The translations under genes and the position numbers were made by a program. This document shows, one piece after another, positions 39,474 to 52,813 of a stretch of 53,062 nt of DNA. The first letter of the stretch is position 1. Each line of letters starts with the position of its first letter. Source of the DNA: Terriglobia bacterium (GTDB taxonomy: Bacteria; Acidobacteriota; Thermoanaerobaculia; Thermoanaerobaculales; Thermoanaerobaculaceae); assembly GCA_020073245.1 (NCBI GenBank), contig JAIQFQ010000025.1:1-53062 (forward strand). The letters run 5' to 3'. Under the pieces are notes generated by a model, which saw nothing but the letters and a program-made list of their open reading frames with translations, ran no database searches and was not told the DNA's origin.

Positions 39474-41728
39474 CGCGACCTCCGCGGGGAGCTTACCCCC
39501 AGAGCCAGGCACGCCAGAAGCCCCACAGCGGTGAGTATCACACCGGGCAGCAGGAACGGCGGCGAATACTCCCAACGGACCTCGCGATCGCCGGTCGGGA
39601 TCACCACTGCCATGGCACCGAGATCGGCATCGACGGTTGCAGCCGCCCGGCCGTCGAGGTACGTCCGCCACCCCGCGGCTCGCGGAACATGGAGCACCGC
39701 GAGCACCGTCCCCTGCGAGCGGACCCGCACCACGTGGCGCCACGGACGGTCGTCGATCACGGCCAACGATCCTTCGCCACCGGTCTTCACGACCTCAGTG
39801 GTGACCGCGGTGGCTGCAAAATCCACCCTCTCCCAGGCTCCGGCCCCAGGATCACCGGGCGGTGCCGACGTCGCGGAGGCCAGCCGCAGGACGGGGAGAG
39901 CGCGAGAGTTGCGGTAGATCCGCCCCCCGGCATCCCGCCACACCTCCTCCCAGCCGGCCGCGGAGGACCCGACAACGCCCTCCGGCGGGGTCGCAAGCCA
40001 GCGCACGCCCCAGGCCCCGGCGAGTCCCGCCCACGGCGTCGTGACGGGACCCGGCAGGTCCATTCCCCTCGCCCCGAGAGCCTGGTGCAGCCGGGCGAGT
40101 CCGAGTGGCCGCACGGGGTCCGCGCTTCTGAGATCCGCAAGGCCGTACCGGGCCGGAAGGTTGGGCGGCAAGGCGTCACCCAGACCAAGGAGCCTGCCGC
40201 CTCCGGTCGCACGCGCCCTGAGCTCAGCGACCATGCCCGGGGGAGATGAAACCTCACGCGAGGCTCCGAGGATGCTCCAAGCGTTGGCCACCGACTCCAC
40301 ACCGACGAGAACCGGGATCGCCAACGGCCCGGCTCCTGCGGCGACCGCGACGCCGACCGCTGCAGGTGCAACGATCGTGGCCACGGTCTCCCGCGCGGAG
40401 GCGGCCCGGCCGGTGAGTGCCAGCGCCAGCACCACGCCCTCGGCCACGACCGCGGCCGCCGCCAGGCGCAGGCGCCTCGGTGCGTGCAGCCACGCATCGA
40501 GGCCCAGCGCCCCGAGGAACGCAGCAGAAAGCCCGATCAGGAAACCCGACCGCACCCATGTCATTGCCCCGAGAACCGGTAGGCGTCCAAGGAGGTGGCT
40601 GACAACGGGGAGTTGGTAGACCATTGAGGCGGCACCGACCCCAACAACCGCAAGCCCTACCGCGGCGCGGCGGTGACGCCGGCGCAGAGGCGCCCCCAGC
40701 ATCATCAGAAGCGGCACGACGCCAACGCTCACCGAGACGGCCGCACACGGAAACGGCTGGTGCCATGTCCCCGCGCCCGGATTGCCGTCACGCCACGGGA
40801 CGAGGAAGAGCGCGGCGGCGCGCCCCTTGACCGACCAGGAGAGCCCCGGGTCCGGGTTCGGTGGCCCGGCGCGGCTTGCAGCCAGCTTCGACGATCCGCT
40901 GATCGTGGCGACGACGGGCAGCGATCCGACGGCCGCCACCAGCAGGGCCAGAAGGTAGGGAACCGCCAGACGGAAGATACGCCGCGCCCTCCCCCACGCG
41001 AGCACTGTGCCCGCCAGGGCGACCGCCAACCACAGGAACGCCGCGGTCTCCGGGTGGGCCGACCAGCCGGCGGTCGTGCCGAGGATGAGCGCGAGCCAGG
41101 CCCCGGATCGTCGGTCGCCGCGCAGCGTGCCGATCAACGTCCACAGCGCCCACGGGGCCAGGGCAACCACCCACGCGAGGGGCACGACCAGCCACGAGAC
41201 CTGGTACACGCCGAAGGCGTACGCGAGCGCGCCGGACGCTGCCGCGGCGGGCCGAACGCCGAGGCGGAGCAGGAGCAGGAAGCCGCCGAGCGCCGCCAAC
41301 TCGAGCTTCCACACCGCCATCACGTCGCTGCCGCGCTCCGCGCCCAGCGCCCAGACCGGCAGATGGAGCGGGAACGGCAGGCCGGTCTGCCCGTTGGCGT
41401 ACAGGGGAGTGCCGCCGCCGATCCGGTCGGAGATCCATGGCGGCTCTCCGGAACCCGTCAGCCTTCGCACCTCTTCCCACCACACGGCGAACTCGAGGGG
41501 GAGATCGCTTTGCTCGGGGGAGCCGGCGACGGTTGCCGGCCCGCCCCACTCGGCGGCGCCCGGGGAGCCCGGGCCGATGTGGTCGCCCACCAGGAGAAGT
41601 CGGCCCGGGAGCAGCAGGAGAGCGATGTCCACAGCCAACTGGAAGAGCAGGAACACCCGACGCCGCCGGATGACGATGTGCACCAGCGCGAGGGGCACGA
41701 CGATCCAGAGGGCAGTCGTGGGATCCAT
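39470..41728 (-). CDS. YfhO-like polytopic membrane protein
   Basis: 752 residues with about a dozen membrane helices over residues 5-490 and a C-terminal periplasmic-like part (about 490-725) ending in a last helix (PPFLLPGVILTAVGLLACLALGV). The early extracytoplasmic loop with ISDRIGGGTPLYANGQTGLPFPLHLPVWALG and the C-terminal GWRTYLDGRAA are typical of YfhO-family proteins, which have a GT-C-type fold and are implicated in glycosylating teichoic acids or other surface polymers. It lies within the glycan operon, 3 bases after the GNAT gene. Confidence 0.75.
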   Translation of the reverse strand: MDPTTALWIVVPLALVHIVIRRRRVFLLFQLAVDIALLLLPGRLLLVGDHIGPGSPGAAEWGGPATVAGSPEQSDLPLEFAVWWEEVRRLTGSGEPPWISDRIGGGTPLYANGQTGLPFPLHLPVWALGAERGSDVMAVWKLELAALGGFLLLLRLGVRPAAAASGALAYAFGVYQVSWLVVPLAWVVALAPWALWTLIGTLRGDRRSGAWLALILGTTAGWSAHPETAAFLWLAVALAGTVLAWGRARRIFRLAVPYLLALLVAAVGSLPVVATISGSSKLAASRAGPPNPDPGLSWSVKGRAAALFLVPWRDGNPGAGTWHQPFPCAAVSVSVGVVPLLMMLGAPLRRRHRRAAVGLAVVGVGAASMVYQLPVVSHLLGRLPVLGAMTWVRSGFLIGLSAAFLGALGLDAWLHAPRRLRLAAAAVVAEGVVLALALTGRAASARETVATIVAPAAVGVAVAAGAGPLAIPVLVGVESVANAWSILGASREVSSPPGMVAELRARATGGGRLLGLGDALPPNLPARYGLADLRSADPVRPLGLARLHQALGARGMDLPGPVTTPWAGLAGAWGVRWLATPPEGVVGSSAAGWEEVWRDAGGRIYRNSRALPVLRLASATSAPPGDPGAGAWERVDFAATAVTTEVVKTGGEGSLAVIDDRPWRHVVRVRSQGTVLAVLHVPRAAGWRTYLDGRAAATVDADLGAMAVVIPTGDREVRWEYSPPFLLPGVILTAVGLLACLALGVSSPRRSR

Positions 41729-41731
41729 CGC

Positions 41732-42694
41732 CTACACCAGGTCCGCATCGCCCATCGTGAGGTAGAACCGCTGCGCCATGGCCCTGCTGTCGATCCGTTC
41801 GTCGAAGGAGCGTATGACGAGGTGCAGGTCGTTCGGCTCCTGACACCGGAGCCAGCCGTCCGACTCGAGCGCACGCTCCGCCTCGGGATCGCCGCCGAGC
41901 CACGTCTCCAGCTGTGCGCAACCGAGGCGAGTCGCGAGCGCGTCGAACTCCGTGCCGAGGGCCGCGAGCGCTCCGGAGCTCTCACCGTCCCATACCAGCT
42001 CCGCCAGCCGCAACGTGCCGCCGGCGGCGGCCGCCACGGCGCCGACGTGGACCGTGCCGCGCGCCTCTCGGACGGTCAGGTGGTGGTAGTCCACCCCCGG
42101 GCGTCCCGTGAATCGGCGGCGGAGCCACCGTCCGTCGCGGATCGTCGCGAACGGATAACGTGGCGCGGCGCGCAGCCACAGCTCGTCGGCCACGTCGGCA
42201 TCGAACCCGCGGTCTACGGTTGTACGGGAGAACGGCAGGCGAACGCGCCGCCCCCTCGCCTGCCTGCGCCAGTAGCCGACCGGGCGCAACAGCTCGTAGT
42301 GGAGAAACCGGAGCCCCATCTCGTAGTGCCGTCCGCCGGGGAACCCATACATCACAGGAAGGTCGGCTGGCCTGCCGTACTGGGAGCAGAACGCCTCGTA
42401 GCACGTGGTGAAGACCCGCGTCCCGCGCACCTCCGGGACCGAGTACACGTCGACGGGCTGCCCGACGCGGAGGACGAGGTCCCCGAGCCGCATCGGCACG
42501 GCGATGGCGCCGTACGACGCGACGATTCTGCCCTCCTCGTCGAAGGCGAGCATGATCCAGGGCGCCGTGGTGTCGGGCGCGAACTTCCACCACCACTCCG
42601 CGAGCGACCGCTGGAGTCCGAACACCCGGTTGAAGCCGTCGTTGATCGCAACCTCGTCCCCTGCGCGGTACGGCCGGCACGTCACCTCACCCAT
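41732..42694 (-). CDS. GNAT-type acyltransferase of the glycan operon
   Basis: 320 residues. The N-terminal half is GNAT-like: VTCRPYRAGDEVAINDGFNRVFG, WIMLAFDEEGRIVASYGAIAVPM, then DVYSVPEVRGTRVFTTCYEAFCSQYG and VMYGFPGGRHYEMGLRFL, a layout shared with uncharacterised GNAT proteins in polysaccharide loci. The C-terminal half (about 190-320) may be a second, degenerate acyltransferase lobe. It may acylate a sugar or an amino sugar. ATG 42694 has GGAGGG 6 bases upstream and overlaps the end of the GT2 gene by 8 bases. Confidence 0.72.
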   Translation of the reverse strand: MGEVTCRPYRAGDEVAINDGFNRVFGLQRSLAEWWWKFAPDTTAPWIMLAFDEEGRIVASYGAIAVPMRLGDLVLRVGQPVDVYSVPEVRGTRVFTTCYEAFCSQYGRPADLPVMYGFPGGRHYEMGLRFLHYELLRPVGYWRRQARGRRVRLPFSRTTVDRGFDADVADELWLRAAPRYPFATIRDGRWLRRRFTGRPGVDYHHLTVREARGTVHVGAVAAAAGGTLRLAELVWDGESSGALAALGTEFDALATRLGCAQLETWLGGDPEAERALESDGWLRCQEPNDLHLVIRSFDERIDSRAMAQRFYLTMGDADLV

Positions 42695-43739
42695 CGCCGC
42701 CCTCCCACCAGAACTGCCCAAGCACACGCCCGCTTTCCGGCACGACCGTGAGCAGCGTGTACCGCGCGCGGGCGCGGCGGGCCTGGGCGAACGCACCCAG
42801 TGCGGCCCCGACACCGGCCCTTTCGCCCAGCCAACCCCACGCGGGAAGGCCCAAGGTGGTGGGCGAGAGGAGCCAGTACAGCGTGCCTGGAGGCAGCGCC
42901 TCGAACGCGGGCGGGAGGGGCACGGGGCGAAGCGCGCCCCGGCCGACCCGCAGGCGACGGGCCATTCGCCCCCGCCACCCGAAGTGCGCGCTCAGGAAGC
43001 GGTCACGCGAGGCCAGGTAGTGGACGGCGAGTTCCTGAGGGCCGACCGCATGGCCGTAGAGGTGCTCCACCCTCGCGTCAGGGACCTGCGCGATCCGGAG
43101 GCCGCTCGCCGCGGCGCGCCGGAGCCAGTCCGTTTCCTCGAAATAGAGAAAATACCCCTCGTCCCACGGTCCGACGCGTCCGAACGTGGCTCGCCGGAAT
43201 GCCAGCAGCGCCCCCGACAGCGTGGGCATGGGGATCGGCGCCGAAGCCTCCCACCCCCTCCGCCAACGGTGCAGCTCGCGGCGGAGGTGCCAACGCCACA
43301 CGCGGCGCGAACGCGACGCGAAGGACCGGACGAGTTGCTCGCCGGGCGTCTGCAGGTCCGACGGCGGGAAGAGAAACTCCCCCAGCACGAACTGGGGCCC
43401 GACGATGTCCCACCCTTGGTCGAGCGCCTGGAGCAGCGCGGCAACCGATCCCGGCCGAAAAATGACGTCCGGGTTCCCAACCAGCACCGTGGGTGCTGTT
43501 GCCGCCGCGACCCCGGCGTTGACCCCGGCTGCGTAGCCGCGGTTCGGCCGGACCAGGAGGCGGTCGGGCGCGAGCCGGCGGAGCCGGGCTCCTTCGTCTT
43601 CGCCTCCGGCGTGATCGACGACCACGACCTCACAGGCGGCGTTCGCGCGTCTCGCATCGGCACGAAAACTCTCGAGCGCAGCCCCGGCCTCGGCCGACGA
43701 GCCGTACGAGACCACGACCAACGACACGATCGGGCTCAT
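42687..43739 (-). CDS. family 2 glycosyltransferase
   Basis: 350 residues. GT-A features: VSLVVVSYGSSAEAGAALESF, EVVVVDHAGGEDEG, NRGYAAGVNAGVAAA and the DxD-equivalent VGNPDVIF, then TLSGALLAFRRATFGRVGPWDEGYFLYFEETDWLRRA, which is the acceptor-side signature of rhamnosyl-type GT2 enzymes. The C-terminus has a hydrophobic patch but no strong membrane span. ATG 43739 overlaps the methyltransferase stop (ATGA). It should add one sugar to a lipid-linked or nascent glycan. Confidence 0.88.
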   Translation of the reverse strand: MSPIVSLVVVSYGSSAEAGAALESFRADARRANAACEVVVVDHAGGEDEGARLRRLAPDRLLVRPNRGYAAGVNAGVAAATAPTVLVGNPDVIFRPGSVAALLQALDQGWDIVGPQFVLGEFLFPPSDLQTPGEQLVRSFASRSRRVWRWHLRRELHRWRRGWEASAPIPMPTLSGALLAFRRATFGRVGPWDEGYFLYFEETDWLRRAAASGLRIAQVPDARVEHLYGHAVGPQELAVHYLASRDRFLSAHFGWRGRMARRLRVGRGALRPVPLPPAFEALPPGTLYWLLSPTTLGLPAWGWLGERAGVGAALGAFAQARRARARYTLLTVVPESGRVLGQFWWEGGDG

Positions 43740-44851
43740 CGTCCTCGCAACACCGCAACCCACTGCGCCGCGACCTGCCAACGCGCACGGCCGCCCGCCG
43801 ATCGCGCTGCAAGCCACGCCCATGCCCGCTCGCGGAACGGTGCATGCGTTGCCAGCGGCACCATCGTCTCCACCTCCAGGCCGCACTCGCGTGCGAGCGC
43901 CGCCAGGGAGAGCGGCGTGGTCACGAACAGGTGATCCCGCGCCTGGACACCGGCGAGCGTGAGATCCCAGCGTCCCTTCAGCAGCGCGCGCACGACAGGC
44001 GTCCATGACGAGTTTGGGAACGACACGACGATCCGCCCCCGCGGCCCGATCAGGTTCGCGGCGAGGCGAAGGAGTTCCTGCGGCGCCGCAGTGTGCTCGA
44101 GCACGTCGGCGAAGATGACGCAGTCCACCGGACCCCGGAGTGCCCCGAGCCCCACCTCGCCGCGAACCGGGAGCACCCCGTCCAGGCGCGTTCTGGCGGC
44201 CGCCGCCAGCTCCCACTCCGGTTCGATGCCGAAGACCTTCAGCCCCAACCTGCGCAGCACCGAGCCGAGCAGCCCGCTGCCGCAACCCACGTCCACCACG
44301 GTGCGCGCATCGGTGGGGACGTAGGGAACCAGCTCGCGCCGTTCGTGCGCCGACGGGTCCGCATAACGGTAAAGGAAGGCGCCGGTGACGAGCGAGGCCT
44401 CGCGGGGGGGCCACCCTCTTGCCAACAGTTCAGGCGCCGCGCCGACGGGCGCAACCGCAAAGCCGCACCATGCAGCGCGCTCCAGCGGCAGCAACCGGTG
44501 CCGGAGACCGCGCACTGTCCTTCTCTCGTACTCCAAGATCGTGGACGGAGCGACGCGCGGGCGCCACCCTTGCGGGCCCGCAAGTCCGGAGACCGCCGGC
44601 ACGCGCCATGTCGGCCGCGAGCCACTCGCTTTCGCGAGCGTGTGCGCCAGTTTCGGCATCGGCTCGACCCACGGATCGTCGACGACCGCCAGCGGCGCCG
44701 CATGCGGCGGGTCCGACGGCAGGTCGGACGTGACCGTCCACCCCGCAGCCTCGAACGACCCAGCCACGTGCTTGAGGTGCTCGACGAGGACGGTGCGCCG
44801 CACCTTCGATCGCACCCACAGCATCGGCCGGTTGGCGTCGAGTGCTCTCAC
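43736..44851 (-). CDS. SAM-dependent methyltransferase with an N-terminal extension
   Basis: 371 residues. The C-terminal half (about 165-371) is a class I methyltransferase: motif I ARTVVDVGCGSGLLGSVLRRLG, FGIEPEWELAAAA, DCVIFADVLEHTAAPQELLRLA and GRIVVSFPNSS. The N-terminal about 160 residues (MLWVRSKVRRTVLVEHLKHVAG onward) have no domain I recognise and resemble part of a sugar-processing module. GTG 44851 is chosen because GAGG lies 7-10 bases upstream and 7 bases separate it from the stop of the GT4 gene; no ATG fits better. Probable role: O-methylation of a sugar in the exported glycan. Confidence 0.8.
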   Translation of the reverse strand: MRALDANRPMLWVRSKVRRTVLVEHLKHVAGSFEAAGWTVTSDLPSDPPHAAPLAVVDDPWVEPMPKLAHTLAKASGSRPTWRVPAVSGLAGPQGWRPRVAPSTILEYERRTVRGLRHRLLPLERAAWCGFAVAPVGAAPELLARGWPPREASLVTGAFLYRYADPSAHERRELVPYVPTDARTVVDVGCGSGLLGSVLRRLGLKVFGIEPEWELAAAARTRLDGVLPVRGEVGLGALRGPVDCVIFADVLEHTAAPQELLRLAANLIGPRGRIVVSFPNSSWTPVVRALLKGRWDLTLAGVQARDHLFVTTPLSLAALARECGLEVETMVPLATHAPFRERAWAWLAARSAGGRARWQVAAQWVAVLRGR

Positions 44852-44858
44852 CGTCGCC

Positions 44859-45890
44859 TCATGGCTCCGAACGCCAGCGTCCCTCGGCCACCCAGTAGAA
44901 AGCCTCCTCGGCGAGAGTGGCGATGCGCCCCTCCGAGAACGCCGCCGACGCCGCCAGGCCCGCCCTTCTGAGCGCGCGCCATCGGCGGGCATCGCCGACC
45001 GCGCCGCACACCTCGTCCGCAAACCGCTGGGGGGAATCGAAGGGAACCAGGACCGCTGCACCGGCCGCGAACCCGCGGAACGCCGAGATATCGGACGCCA
45101 CGACCGGAACACCGCTCCCCATCGCCTCGAGCACGGGGAGGCCGAACCCCTCCTCTTCCCACGACGGCGCGAGGACGACATCGCACCCGCGCAGCAGCGC
45201 GGCCACCGCGCGAGGTGCAAGGTGGTGGTGAAACTCATCCGGGAGGATGACCGCTCGCTCGGAATCGGAGAGCGGCCACTGCGACACTCGGATCAGGCGG
45301 CACGCATGGCCGCTCGCCCGCAGGAGCCGCACGGCCTCGAGGGCGGTGGGAACACCCTTCCACTCGATCTCGTACGGGTTGGGGACCAGAAGGCGGGGCA
45401 CCCGGTGCGGCCGGCGCCGCCACGCCGGGCGCCAGTACGGTGCGAGCGCCGGTGGAACGTAGCGCCCCGGCTTTCCAAACCGTTCCCAGCACAGCCGCGC
45501 GAGGTGCGGCGAGAGCGCAAAGCACGGGATCGGGAGGCGATACGCGTCCAGGATGGCTTCGTGGTCGGGGACGTTCTGGCGAAAGCCCGCCTCAAACCCC
45601 TGGCAGTAGTGAACCGCAGCGCCCGCGCGCACCTCCGCTGCCGCCGCGACCGTGGTCCAGAACGTCGCTACCGTGACATCCGCGCGCGGCAGGAGTCCCG
45701 GGTCCAGGGCCGGGACCTGGAGGAAGTCCGCCCGCAGGGGGAACCAGGTCGGACGACCGCCCTTGCTGACGACGGTCACGCGATGACCCAGCCGCGCCAT
45801 CAACTCGGCCTGGTGCAGCGCGATCTTGACCCCTCCGAACAGGGCCGTGTCCTCGAGGAGGTAGACGATCGAGAGGTGTGCCCGCCTCAC
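44859..45890 (-). CDS. family 4 glycosyltransferase
   Basis: 343 residues, GT-B fold. N-terminal nucleotide-like domain IVYLLEDTALFGGVKIALHQAELMARLGHRVTVV, and C-terminal donor-binding domain with VVLAPSWEEEGFGLPVLEAMGSGVPVVASD, containing the E-x7-E motif, and FRGFAAGAAVLVPFDSPQRFA. GTG 45890 overlaps the stop of the ABC ATPase gene (GTGA). It acts in the cytoplasm on the growing glycan before export. Confidence 0.9.
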   Translation of the reverse strand: MRRAHLSIVYLLEDTALFGGVKIALHQAELMARLGHRVTVVSKGGRPTWFPLRADFLQVPALDPGLLPRADVTVATFWTTVAAAAEVRAGAAVHYCQGFEAGFRQNVPDHEAILDAYRLPIPCFALSPHLARLCWERFGKPGRYVPPALAPYWRPAWRRRPHRVPRLLVPNPYEIEWKGVPTALEAVRLLRASGHACRLIRVSQWPLSDSERAVILPDEFHHHLAPRAVAALLRGCDVVLAPSWEEEGFGLPVLEAMGSGVPVVASDISAFRGFAAGAAVLVPFDSPQRFADEVCGAVGDARRWRALRRAGLAASAAFSEGRIATLAEEAFYWVAEGRWRSEP

Positions 45891-47119
45891 GCCGGGACGT
45901 CCCACTCGTGATCGAGGCGGAGCAACGACGGGGTCCAGCGGGCGCCCGCGACCCGCATCGCGTCGGGCGCCACGACCTGATCGTAGGTGTGAAGCCCGTT
46001 CTCGTCGAACAGGAAACCGGACACGGAGAATCCCCCCGAAGCGACCGGGAAGCAAGGAACTCGCAGCCGAACCACGTGCCGGGCTGCACCGGTCACCGGT
46101 GCGACGCCGTCCCAGTGGGTGGCGGCGGCGAAGACGCACCGGCCGTCCTGTCCATCCACCGCGACTGCGACGTGAAAGGAGGCCCTGGCGTCCAGGCTCT
46201 CGACCACAAGCTCGACCTGAAACCCGGCCCCCGCGTCCACCGTGTCAACCGGCGCACCACCGAGGTCGAGCACCCGAAGGCGGCCGAGTCTGCCGAGCCG
46301 CCCGGCGGGGATTCCCGGTGCCCATGCCCTGTCGGCGGCGGCCTCGTCCGAAAGGCGGCGTTTCTCGCGCTGCATGAGATAGCTTTCGTACTCCCGAACC
46401 ACGTCGTGCGACGGCCCCTGCATGCGGATCCGCCCCTGGTGAAGCCAGACGGCCCGTCCGCAGAAGCTGGTGACCTGGTACAACGCGTGCGAACAGAACA
46501 AGACCGTCCGGCCGTGCTCCTTGAACCGCACCATGCGATCGATGCACTTCTTCTGGAACGCACCGTCGCCCACCGCGAGCGCCTCGTCCACGACCAGGAC
46601 CTGGGGGTCCACGTTGGTGGCGACCGCGAACGCGAGGCGTGCGGCCATGCCCGAGGAGTATGTCCGCAGCGGCTGGTTTTCGAACTCCCCGAGCTCCGCG
46701 AAAGCAAGCACATCTCCGAGTCGCTCGGTCATGGCCTCCTCGCTGATGCCCAGCAACGCACCGTAGAGAACCGCGTTTTCACGCCCGGTGAAGTCGGGGT
46801 GGAAGCCGAGGCCGAGTTCGAGGATCGGCGCGACGGGCGGGGTGGTCCGGACCGTCCCGGCGTTGGGCGTCGAGATCCCCGCCACCAGGCGCAGGAGCGT
46901 GCTCTTCCCGGAACCGTTCTCGCCCACGATGCCGACCGCCTCGCCCTGCGCAACTTCGAGGTCGATGTCCTGGAGGGCGGCCAGATACGTCAGATGCCGC
47001 GTTCGACCGATCAGTGCCATCGCGCGGTCTCTCCGGCGGCCGAAGAGCAGATACCGTTTGGCCACCCCGCGCATCTCGACGCTGAGAGCGTTCTTTGAAA
47101 ACGCGGTCGAGTCTTGCAC
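45887..47119 (-). CDS. Wzt-like ABC transporter ATPase with C-terminal glycan-binding domain
   Basis: 410 residues. The ATPase (about 10-255) has Walker A VGIVGENGSGKSTLLRL, signature LRTYSSGMAARLAFAVA, the variant found in Wzt/TagH-type exporters, and Walker B VLVVDEALAVGD. After a linker (about 250-275) a beta-rich Wzt-C-like domain (about 275-400, ending YDQVVAPDAMRV) is expected to recognise the modified end of the polysaccharide. The permease (Wzm) that it needs is not adjacent and not in the window. GTG 47119 is preceded by TAGCCT and 6 bases and by no Shine-Dalgarno. It is the first gene of the seven-gene glycan operon. Confidence 0.87.
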   Translation of the reverse strand: MQDSTAFSKNALSVEMRGVAKRYLLFGRRRDRAMALIGRTRHLTYLAALQDIDLEVAQGEAVGIVGENGSGKSTLLRLVAGISTPNAGTVRTTPPVAPILELGLGFHPDFTGRENAVLYGALLGISEEAMTERLGDVLAFAELGEFENQPLRTYSSGMAARLAFAVATNVDPQVLVVDEALAVGDGAFQKKCIDRMVRFKEHGRTVLFCSHALYQVTSFCGRAVWLHQGRIRMQGPSHDVVREYESYLMQREKRRLSDEAAADRAWAPGIPAGRLGRLGRLRVLDLGGAPVDTVDAGAGFQVELVVESLDARASFHVAVAVDGQDGRCVFAAATHWDGVAPVTGAARHVVRLRVPCFPVASGGFSVSGFLFDENGLHTYDQVVAPDAMRVAGARWTPSLLRLDHEWDVPA

Positions 47120-47125
47120 GGCACG

Positions 47126-47131
47126 AGGCTA
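47126..47131 (-). promoter_or_regulatory. putative -10 of the glycan operon (leaderless type)
   Basis: Minus-strand TAGCCT ends 6 bases before GTG 47119. It keeps TA and the final T of the -10 consensus; a -35 is not evident. Confidence 0.3.
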
Positions 47132-47315
47132 ACACACCCGGCGCCTGCCTCTGCCGCACGGAGATGCCGGCGAGGCCGTCGCGCGGGGGCGGGGATGCCC
47201 CTCGCCACGGGCGGCTCACCTTCAGGCGCACGGTGGCACGGCGCGCCCCGAGCGCGTCCGCAGGCGAGGCGCGATCCGCCCTCACAGCAGGAGGAGGCGG
47301 GGGTTCCCGGGGGAT

Positions 47316-47350
47316 GAAAACGGCGGCCGGCCACCACGGGCCGGCCGCCG
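47316..47350 (-). terminator. 12-bp stem terminator of the PKD protein gene
   Basis: Perfect 12-base arms CGGCGGCCGGCC (47321-47332) and GGCCGGCCGCCG (47339-47350) with a six-base loop. On the minus strand TTTTC follows. It lies 24 bases past the stop of the large secreted protein. Confidence 0.75.
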
Positions 47351-47373
47351 GATCACATCCGAACCTGAGCGCT

Positions 47374-52689
<5,316 letters not shown>

Positions 52690-52707
52690 TGTCACCCTCC
52701 GCGATGC

Positions 52708-52736
52708 ATCTTAAGTCATTGAATCCGCGATGTCCA
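52708..52736 (-). promoter_or_regulatory. sigma70-like promoter of the giant PKD gene
   Basis: Minus-strand TGGACA (52736-52731), a 17-base spacer and TAAGAT (52713-52708). Transcription would start near 52701 and leave a short leader with GGAGGG before ATG 52689. Confidence 0.65.
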
Positions 52737-52759
52737 GCGCGCCATGTGCGCGGGCGCAC

Positions 52760-52790
52760 AAAAAGAAACGGGCGGGCCGAAGCCCGCCCG
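52760..52790 (-). terminator. UUCG-loop intrinsic terminator of the rightmost gene
   Basis: Minus-strand stem CGGGCGGGC/GCCCGCCCG with a TTCG tetraloop, followed by TTTCTTTTT. It lies 24 bases past the stop of the gene that runs out of the window. Confidence 0.85.
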
Positions 52791-52813
52791 TCCGTGTTGC
52801 GACAGGTTCGAGA

